Assembly: GCF_964340395.1 (NCBI RefSeq)
Contig: NC_135559.1
Span: 12,306,259 to 12,326,258 of the forward strand
DNA: 20,000 nt
Reading direction: 5' to 3'
From: Glandiceps talaboti
Taxonomy: Eukaryota > Hemichordata > Enteropneusta > Spengelidae
Shown: positions 16,801 to 20,000 of the stretch, piece after piece
Position numbering within the stretch: position 1 is the first letter of the stretch
Layout of the letters: each line of letters starts with the position of its first letter
Notes under the pieces: generated by a model
The model's database searches: none
What the model was told of the DNA's origin: nothing
What the model saw: the letters and a program-made list of their open reading frames with translations, nothing else
Made by a program: the position numbers and the translations under genes

Positions 16801-17709
16801 GAATTATAAGTGACACTAGAAGCTGACTGTTTCCAAATCTAAATTCCTGTGGAAGAATTTTTAGTGAAAATTTTGTTTGCAAAATTGTTACTGGGTGTAA
16901 CATCATAACATCATTCCGAAACCTCTTGTTTTGACTTAATATTACCATCATCACATTGCACATATAATATGTTGAATCTTTTTTCAGTTGACTTATAGAA
17001 TATGGATAAAATTGTCAAATGTCTCTCTACACAAAATACACAAATTTAAAAAGCAGAAGATGGAAACTTGTTCGTTCTAAATACTTGTATTATTAGCAAC
17101 TCTGCACTACGATCCGACAGGCTTTATATCATTAGAAAAGTGAAACTTCCAATTGTAAAATACAAATGCAAGCTATATATAAAGCTTTCAATATAATCAT
17201 CGTGGTTTAGAAGCAAGGGCAATAAAAGTGGGTCGATTTAGAAGGAAGTACAAACGAGCACAGTGGCCATATGGATGAGGATTGGGTAGTTATCACGTTT
17301 TCGAATTTGTCAAAACAATTTATCATGGTTTCATACTTGAAACATCAATGTGAAACAACATATGCCAAGTCCTTGTTTGTAACTTAATAAATTGCAAAAT
17401 ATTAATGATGTGAAAAATGTGTGTTATTGTACGTACAATATCAAACTTTTTACACATTTTTTTATCTTTTTGCAATGTATTGAGTTACAAACAGACTTTA
17501 TCAATATTGCTTCACATTTTTTCAAGTTGGAAGCCATGGTAAAATTGCTTTATAAATTAAACTTCCAAAATAAATACCTAATCCTCATCCATATGACCAC
17601 TTTAATACATACAAAGCTATTACAACATACCTGCATGTATTAGAGTAGGAAGAAATGGTAGCAAAAACAGGACAAACACGAGTCGCGGAGAGACGCCTGA
17701 GTAACCCAT
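4772..17709 (-). CDS. C-type lectin / mucin-like / Cys-rich secreted or surface protein, 11 exons, 3' incomplete
   Basis: Coding exons joined in order: 17709-17631, 14253-14085, 13597-13374, 12495-11889, 11397-11326, 10507-10321, 9438-9252, 7817-7671, 6558-6495, 5970-5897, 5002-4772. Every junction has GT at the donor and AG at the acceptor, and every phase matches (1,2,1,2,2,0,1,1,2,1). The joined frame is 680 codons without a stop, plus one extra base. Predicted order: signal peptide 1-26; C-type lectin domain 27-157; N-glycosylation-rich region 158-317; Thr-rich mucin-like tail about 318-360; Pro-rich linker and possible beta-sandwich segment 361-509; ten-Cys segment 510-557; unrecognised region 558-680. 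C-type lectin domains bind carbohydrate or protein ligands, and the signal peptide places the product in the secretory pathway. No membrane segment is visible, so it may be secreted, or anchored by an exon I did not find. The ligand is unknown. The architecture matches no single named protein I can recall. Confidence 0.8.
5152..5201 (+). repeat. (CA)25 microsatellite
   Basis: Uninterrupted CA dinucleotides in intron 10, immediately followed by two near-copies of ttgggagaca (5203-5226). Confidence 0.97.
5551..5654 (+). mobile_element. 3' tail of a non-LTR retrotransposon or SINE
   Basis: A short block ending in ccagtataaataaag followed by (ATT)n at 5640-5653. An AATAAA-containing 3' end followed by a short ATT microsatellite is the usual tail of CR1/L2-like non-LTR elements and their SINEs in invertebrates. 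The block upstream (ggaatggccctcactggact, then ttcttgggagacaagtg) looks like a degraded 3' end on the plus strand. No reverse transcriptase is present, so the copy is heavily 5'-truncated. Assigning the family needs a library search. Confidence 0.5.
5897..5970 (-). CDS. exon 10: short exon
   Basis: A 74-bp exon with acceptor ttctctttcag and a consensus donor gtaagt. It encodes GSPKVRSSCFTMQRALNGTG then TFNK, with one Cys and one NGT sequon. Phase 2 in, phase 1 out; the codon split with exon 11 is Ile604. Confidence 0.75.
5971..6494 (-). other. intron 9
   Basis: The 524-bp intron between exons 9 and 10. I see only AT-rich unique sequence in it. Confidence 0.6.
6495..6558 (-). CDS. exon 9: short exon
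   Basis: A 64-bp exon with acceptor gtttcttcag and donor gtaatg. The frame set by exon 8 gives AYQKGYIADNTDGILLHVCQ. One of the other frames reaches a stop (TAG) within the exon, which supports this frame. It leaves in phase 2 (AG), joining the C of exon 10 to make Ser579. Confidence 0.75.
6559..7670 (-). other. intron 8
   Basis: The 1.1-kb intron between exons 8 and 9. It contains two short inverted repeats (6699-6774 and 7111-7179) and no open frame of interest. Confidence 0.6.
7111..7179. repeat. short hairpin with 13-bp core TGATTTTAGGGTT
   Basis: Arms of about 20 bp match at 17 of 21 positions, with the exact 13-bp core TGATTTTAGGGTT on one side and AACCCTAAAATCA on the other, and a loop of about 28 bp. 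It is intronic. A remnant of a small foldback element is possible. Confidence 0.5.
7671..7817 (-). CDS. exon 8: ten-cysteine segment
   Basis: Acceptor atttctacag before 7817, donor gtgaat after 7671. The 48 codons hold ten cysteines, at about residues 519, 521, 529, 531, 532, 537, 539, 545, 548 and 554 (CPC, CICC, CQC, CVIC). This spacing suggests a small disulphide-rich, perhaps EGF-like, module, but it does not fit the standard six-Cys EGF pattern and I do not assign it. Both flanks are phase 1, so this exon could be shuffled or skipped without shifting the frame. Confidence 0.8.
8640..8707 (+). repeat. compound (TA)n(TG)20(AG)n microsatellite
   Basis: TA-rich run to 8654, TG repeats 8655-8694, AG repeats 8695-8707. 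It sits in the left arm of the palindromic element. Confidence 0.95.
8930..9170 (+). repeat. (TTTG/TTTA)n and (ATTC)n microsatellites
   Basis: Interspersed TTTG and TTTA tetramers to about 9029, then ATTC/GTTC tetramers to about 9150 and TTTA again. They fill the right arm of the palindromic element. The overlapping open frames here are purely repeat-encoded. Confidence 0.95.
9252..9438 (-). CDS. exon 7: continuation of the beta-rich segment
   Basis: Acceptor attttccag before 9438, donor gtatgtaag after 9252. It has 62 codons starting SNYLGISNQLSLTFDLIIDP and ending EQFDYFVG. Phase 0 in, phase 1 out. A second potential donor (gtaaga, six bases further on) would break the phase with exon 8, so gtatgt is preferred: G joins AT to make Asp509. 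The donor lies about 38 bp from the outer arm of the palindromic element in intron 7. Confidence 0.8.
9439..10320 (-). other. intron 6
   Basis: The 882-bp intron between exons 6 and 7. It contains a G11-12 run at 9722-9733, the hairpin at 9908-10006 and a C-rich run (10015-10031). Overlapping open frames at 9679-9906 on both strands have no supporting features. Confidence 0.6.
9908..10006. mobile_element. 99-bp imperfect hairpin element
   Basis: Arms 9908-9940 and 9975-10006 match at about 24 of 31 positions. The outer 11 bp, CTGTAAGGTAC, are perfect, and the inner CGCCCTCA block is perfect. The loop is 34 bp. GC content is clearly above the intron around it. Consistent with a small MITE or a transcribed hairpin. 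Confidence 0.6.
10321..10507 (-). CDS. exon 6: beta-rich extracellular segment
   Basis: Acceptor tatttcag before 10507, donor gtacta after 10321. It has 62 codons from DTVRMRWLVTHTVDSLGGAF to GLPVYAFK. Together with the GQLKKG of exon 5 it reads S.atGqLkkGDTVrmrwlVtHt, a layout seen in several extracellular beta-sandwich repeats in which GDTV opens a strand and is followed by alternating hydrophobic residues. The domain cannot be named with confidence. The exon leaves in phase 0. It has one Cys and one NTS sequon. Confidence 0.8.
10508..11325 (-). other. intron 5
   Basis: The 818-bp intron between exons 5 and 6. It contains the inverted-repeat element at 10557-10894. The remainder (10895-11325) is AT-rich with no recognisable feature. 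Confidence 0.6.
10557..10894. mobile_element. 338-bp element with 35-bp terminal inverted repeats
   Basis: Left arm 10557-10591 and right arm 10860-10894 match at 31 of 35 positions; all four differences are transitions. The arms start GTTTGATACAAC. A weaker match (agcaagat) continues inward. A third copy of GTTTGATAC lies at 10737-10745, near the middle. There is no coding frame, so a non-autonomous DNA element (MITE) in intron 5 is the likely identity. Confidence 0.7.
11326..11397 (-). CDS. exon 5: short Pro-rich linker exon
   Basis: A 72-bp exon with acceptor accttacag and donor gtaaga. It encodes 23 complete codons, PPPPIPDIQISLDSSNATGQ then LKK. The split first codon with exon 4 is Glu (GA+A) and the last with exon 6 is Gly (GG+A), giving QLKKGDTVRMRW across the junction. 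The pattern resembles the start of a beta-sandwich repeat. Confidence 0.8.
11398..11888 (-). other. intron 4
   Basis: The 491-bp intron between exons 4 and 5. It holds the (AC)n tract at 11461-11520 and otherwise unremarkable sequence. Confidence 0.65.
11461..11520 (+). repeat. (AC)n microsatellite
   Basis: AC dinucleotides over 60 bp with a single interruption (T at 11501). Confidence 0.97.
11889..12495 (-). CDS. exon 4: glycosylation-rich region and Thr-rich mucin-like tail
   Basis: Acceptor ctctgcag before 12495, donor gtaaga after 11889. This is the largest exon, with 201 complete codons (159-359). It begins AMIDPVLIFTVYNGSTPAEG and holds many NxS/T sequons (NGS, NIS, NLT, NLS, NLT, NTT, NST, NGT, NTT), with two cysteines. 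The alternating hydrophobic strands (FTVYNGS, LVIYFPEG, MQVNISI, IYFEFVNLTIL) suggest an all-beta extracellular domain. The last ~43 residues are runs of TTT broken by single residues, a likely O-glycosylated stalk. I do not recognise the globular part as a named domain. It might be related to the exon 5-7 segment. Confidence 0.85.
12626..12664 (+). repeat. C19 run, 9-bp spacer, G11 run
   Basis: C at 12626-12644, spacer aactaaatt, G at 12654-12664. The two runs can pair as a hairpin, and each can form G-quadruplex or i-motif structures. Lies inside repeat copy A. Confidence 0.9.
12907..12949 (+). repeat. (CCA)14 microsatellite
   Basis: CCA trinucleotides over 43 bp within the distal part of repeat copy A. 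The corresponding position in copy B is a short C-rich block (ccatcaccccacccc on the copy's strand). Confidence 0.9.
13210..13370 (+). repeat. (AAAC)n and (AAAT)n tracts
   Basis: AAAC tetramers around 13210-13251 and AAAT tetramers around 13317-13367, next to the donor of exon 3. Confidence 0.9.
13374..13597 (-). CDS. exon 3: C-terminal half of C-type lectin domain
   Basis: Acceptor attttacag before 13597, donor gtaagt after 13374. It contains the WIG core (FVWIGVHD, 88-95) and the closing block DCVAINTTDRDKEW followed by SC and CGFICKK, with the conserved Cys residues and the FICK ending. The Ca2+-type sugar-binding signatures (EPN or QPD, then WND) are not evident: the position expected for WND reads KEWLVKSC. 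The domain may therefore bind protein or sugar without the classical calcium site. That is inference from motifs only. Extra cysteines (C83 and one in the VECGFICKK block) could form additional disulphides. Confidence 0.85.
13657..13907. repeat. (GTAT)n ... (ATAC)n(AGAC)n(ATAC)n inverted microsatellite block
   Basis: GTAT tetramers at 13657-13740, a spacer, ATAC at 13774-13790, AGAC at 13791-13838, then ATAC to 13907. GTAT and ATAC are reverse complements, so the two sides can form a long stem. The block fills intron 2 (13598-14084) between the two halves of the lectin domain. A shorter, degenerate ACAG-rich stretch follows at 14027-14060. Confidence 0.9.
14085..14253 (-). CDS. exon 2: N-terminal half of C-type lectin domain
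   Basis: Acceptor tttatccacag before 14253, donor gtaagaa after 14085. The 55 complete codons carry the family landmarks: a Cys pair near the start (C28, C36 in DCPNYYDGYCYY), then W(x)2SYAFC (C53), GHLAGI at 59-64 and TEEERYYI, matching the usual W..A...C...GGHLA.I.s..E..f pattern. An NST and an NTT site are potential N-glycosylation sites. It enters in phase 1 from exon 1 and leaves in phase 2, where TG joins the T of exon 3 to make Cys83. Confidence 0.85.
14727..14761. repeat. small perfect hairpin
   Basis: Arms ACTGTCATATC and GATATGACAGT, 11 bp and perfect, with a 13-bp loop. Confidence 0.6.
17262..17601. mobile_element. 340-bp full-length palindromic foldback element
   Basis: The whole segment is an imperfect inverted repeat. 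The ends match in 25 of 27 positions (left end agtggccatatggatgagg). The arms then share, in order, catgg.ttc, acttgaaa, aatgtgaa.caa, a block tgtttgtaact.aata, attgcaaaa and aatgtg, and close on the perfect palindrome TATTGTACGTACAATA at 17425-17440. The palindrome lies within a base or so of the exact midpoint. No coding capacity and no clear target duplication were seen. It lies in intron 1, 29 bp from the exon 1 donor. Confidence 0.75.
17631..17709 (-). CDS. exon 1: signal peptide
   Basis: ATG at 17709-17707 opens a 26-codon signal peptide: a short N-region ending in Arg (MGYSGVSPR), a hydrophobic core LVFVLFLLPFLP and a likely cleavage site after THe residues LIHA. The exon closes with CAG and the donor gtatgt at 17630, phase 1. 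Joined to exon 2 it makes an Asp codon (G+AT), so the mature protein would start at DCPNYYDG. An in-frame ATG, a classic signal core, a good donor and a matching phase support this call. It is too short to show as a long open frame. A TATA box lies upstream. The donor is only 29 bp from the palindromic element in intron 1. Confidence 0.85.
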
Positions 17710-17762
17710 AGTTGATGACAGCACAAACTCCTTGAAAGACCGAAGGCACCTAATGACTTCAA

Positions 17763-17769
17763 TTTTATA
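17763..17769 (-). promoter_or_regulatory. TATA box of the lectin-domain gene
   Basis: TATAAAA on the minus strand, ending 54 bp before the start codon at 17709. With the usual 25-30 bp spacing, transcription would start near 17736-17742, leaving a 5' UTR of about 27-33 nt. This assumes no upstream non-coding exon. The context is otherwise unremarkable. Confidence 0.5.
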
Positions 17770-19479
17770 CAGAAATACTTAGCTCAGCCAAAATGATAAT
17801 GATATATGGGGAAAAGCTTAATTCAAATTGAGTAAAAAAGATACAAGATACTGTCAACAACAAAGACTTTCACCGCAGAAATTTCAACTATAGATTATTG
17901 TCTAATGTCTGTATGCAAAATATAATGTCTTATTATCTCCTCTTCCATACATTCATGGAAATTCCATATCATCTCCCTTGGGAAATTCACAAGGAAACGC
18001 ATAATGTAATAGCTTTGCAATTTGGCGTATCTCTATTCACTATTCTATAGGACGTCAATATATAGAATCCAAAGGACACAACATTATTTGACTTTGGATT
18101 CCTGTGTGTTCATGAGAGAGATGTTTACTTTTTCTTAAAGTATGCAAGCTAAGTTTCCAAACTTTTTACTCATGTGAGAATACTTACATTATATCTAGAG
18201 TAAAATCATTCTAGTATATTATGTTGATATCGATATCGTTACATGCCTTCTCTATAACATTACACTTGTCTTCTAGATCCTGGCACTGTTAGAACAGTTG
18301 CCTGTATTAGTAGGGGTTTCCTTAATATTTTTATACGTATGATAAATTACGTCATCAGTTCGTTCAGCCAATTGGAAATGGTTATAGGTTATCCATATGC
18401 TATAGGGATATGATATAAGTGGAACACTGGTAGTACTCACAGCAACATTTCCGCCTAAAACATATCAGCTTGTGCCCCTTTAAAGTGATCGATATAAACA
18501 CCATTCAAATTGTTTCATTCATAAAAAAAAAGTCCATTTGAAAATTAAAGGCAAATTTTAGCAAACACACAAGGCATGTCTGATGACTATACGAATTATT
18601 CGCATTCATCAACAAAGTGATGATTTATCTCTTAAACCTCAAGGTCAGGCGGAGGTGAAAATGACTGATTTATGACTGTTTTGGGACAGTCGTTAACAAT
18701 ACCAAAATGAAAACATGCAAATACAAGTCTATATTTTTAAATGAACTTAATGATAATGTAAAATTTTTCCTTGGTACTCTGTCAAATAATACGCGATTGA
18801 TTTAAGGGAGAAATTAATGGTTCAATGTAGGATATTAGTAATTGTAGGTAAATTATTTTAGTTTGGGGTGGGGTGATGGAATTTATATTGTAAGCCTAAC
18901 ATTTCCTTTTTCCAAAATTGTCGTGAAATCAAGATACTGGATAATTTTCACTACAGTAAACTTTGATCCATGGCACTAGAATAGAGTAAAGTGCCAATAA
19001 AAGAGCTACGTTTTCCACCGTATATACTAGCTTTTTATTCATAGCACTACATACACTGATTTGAATAGATTGTGCTAGCGCTGTCTGAAACAATTTTCAA
19101 ATTTTCGCCAATTAAGTTAGAGGGGGTGGGGGAGTCTGAGGCCTAAGAATTTAGTGTTTTATCCTACCCTGAACTATTGATCTCACTCTTTTTTGTTGAG
19201 CGATGTCGATTTGGGTCTCAGAAGAGAGAAAGTAGTTAAAAAGTCCTTTCACATTTACGATTCCTTCCATTATAGTTTATACATACTTCCTTCCTTGGAT
19301 GATCTACACTAATGGATTTTTTACAGGCAAGATACTAAATTGTGCTCTAAAACTTTAGCAATAAATCATTTTACAGAAAGAAAGTTGAATTCAACAGTCG
19401 AGTTTAAGGCTTTTGGCACGAAGTGAACGTCCAAGCAGACCAAAAGTCAAAATTGCGCACTGTGCGTGCGCCGTTGCAT
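17770..19479. other. upstream intergenic region
   Basis: Upstream of the TATA box. It contains a small hairpin (18065-18101, arms GAATCCAAAG and CTTTGGATTC) and repeat copy B (18807-19186). No coding sequence is recognisable. Confidence 0.55.
18807..19186 (-). mobile_element. dispersed repeat, copy B, with terminal inverted repeats
   Basis: Inverted relative to copy A in intron 3 and matching it in the blocks listed there. Its two ends are related to each other in inverted orientation: 18808-18833 reads gaga.aattaatggttcaatgtaggat and the right end, reverse-complemented, reads gagatcaatagttcagggtaggat. It carries G/C-rich blocks near both ends (tttggggtggggtg on the left, agagggggtggggga on the right). 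This is the layout of a roughly 380-bp MITE. Confidence 0.65.
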
Positions 19480-19576
19480 TGCTAGACATTAGTCTGGTCC
19501 CCTGCCCCCTTTCCTTTCGTGAGTGTAGCGCCAGCAGCGGTAGAAAGGGGGCAGGGGACCAGACTATGCTAGATAT
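19480..19576. mobile_element. 77-bp perfect hairpin element with flanking target duplication
   Basis: Arms 19490-19513 and 19543-19566 are a perfect 24-bp inverted repeat beginning TAGTCTGGTCCCCTG, with a 29-bp loop. Directly outside are TGCTAGACAT (19480-19489) and TGCTAGATAT (19567-19576), a 10-bp direct repeat with one mismatch. Perfect arms and a near-perfect direct repeat point to a fairly recent insertion of a tiny non-autonomous DNA transposon. The duplication length would fit a Mutator-like (9-11 bp) or, if 8 bp is the real length, a hAT-like source. Confidence 0.75.
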
Positions 19577-19907
19577 GTGAAAAGGAAAGGGTTATCTCTT
19601 TTATCCATATCGGCGAGAGAGGGCGATATTGTTAGGTCACATGGGGTCAATGACAACAACGAAGAAGTAATAGAGAGCGTTCAGTTCTCCGCGATAATTT
19701 ATTGGTGTGACACAGTACACAGTTCAGTGACTGTGGAAAGCGCCATAACATCATGTGATGCAGTACAGTGTTACTCACTGAAGAATTGTGTTGACTGTGA
19801 GTCGGAAATTCCGCCTGTGTGCTTGCCAGAATGCATAGTAGTGCCATGGTGAACGAACGTTGGAGTTCAACTTGATCAGTTCATATCATCTCGTCACCCG
19901 CTTGCTG
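19570..19907 (+). other. possible first exon of a plus-strand gene
   Basis: GC and CpG content rises here. An open frame of 91 codons (19577-19852) ends before a strong donor, CTG|gtaagtaag, at 19907/19908. The open frame's Cys-rich end (SCDAVQCYSLKNCVDCE) has no recognised domain and stops before the donor. If the donor is real the exon end is probably untranslated. It could equally be unique intergenic DNA. Confidence 0.2.
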
Positions 19908-20000
19908 GTAAGTAAGGTGGTCTTGAAGCGCAGTGTTGGCAGCATTTACCCGTCCTCTTTCTATCGTAGTGGTTTCGACAAACTGTGTGTTATTTGCCAT

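Larger units (their letters stand above)
14254..17630 (-). other. intron 1
   Basis: This 3.4-kb intron separates the signal-peptide exon from the lectin exons. It is AT-rich. It holds a perfect 11-bp-arm hairpin (14727-14761) and the palindromic element 17262-17601 next to exon 1. The open frames at 14373-14585, 15808-16117 and 16736-16963 have no domain, signal or splice support. From about 14800 to 17250 I see nothing else. Confidence 0.65.

Noticed and set aside
10929-18484. Shared word AAAGGGGCACA at 10929 and in reverse at about 18471
   Set aside because: An 11-bp match with no clear flanking similarity. It could be a shared transposon end but cannot be shown here.
19577-19852. 91-codon plus-strand and overlapping minus-strand open frames
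   Set aside because: Neither has a domain or signal I recognise. The frames shadow each other, and the plus-strand one stops before the nearby donor. Kept only as a low-confidence possible exon region.

Overview
This is a eukaryotic (animal) window. It is AT-rich, with GT-AG introns, dense di-, tri- and tetranucleotide microsatellites, and a multi-exon gene for a secreted or surface protein with a C-type lectin domain, a Thr-rich mucin-like stretch and a Cys-rich segment. Together these suggest an invertebrate metazoan, possibly an aquatic lophotrochozoan or deuterostome. The species cannot be fixed from the sequence alone.

Layout. Positions 1-183 are the 3' end of a plus-strand gene whose product I do not recognise. 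The minus strand from 17709 down to at least 4772 carries one gene that I assembled by hand from eleven coding exons. Exon 1 encodes a signal peptide (17631-17709). Exons 2-3 encode a C-type lectin domain. Exon 4 is a large N-glycosylation-rich exon ending in a Thr-rich tail. Exons 5-7 may form a beta-sandwich-like segment. Exon 8 carries ten cysteines, and exons 9-11 encode an unrecognised C-terminal region. All ten internal splice junctions have GT and AG ends and agree in reading phase, giving 680 codons. The 3' end is unresolved: exon 11 ends in a strong donor in phase 1 and I could not place the next exon. A TATA box lies 54 bp upstream of the start codon. The region between the two genes (184-4771) has no convincing gene. 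At the right edge, 19570-19907 may be the first exon of another plus-strand gene (weak).

The non-coding part is rich in foldback structures. The best are a 77-bp element with perfect 24-bp arms and a near-perfect 10-bp flanking direct repeat (19480-19576); a 340-bp palindromic element in intron 1 (17262-17601) centred on TATTGTACGTACAATA, with a half-copy near 1523-1700; a 340-bp inverted-repeat element in intron 5; a 99-bp hairpin in intron 6; a 650-bp palindromic element with microsatellite arms in intron 7; and a dispersed repeat present both in intron 3 and, inverted, at 18807-19186. A further oddity is a cluster of seven exact TCTTACAGT nonamers, in both orientations, within positions 153-1442.
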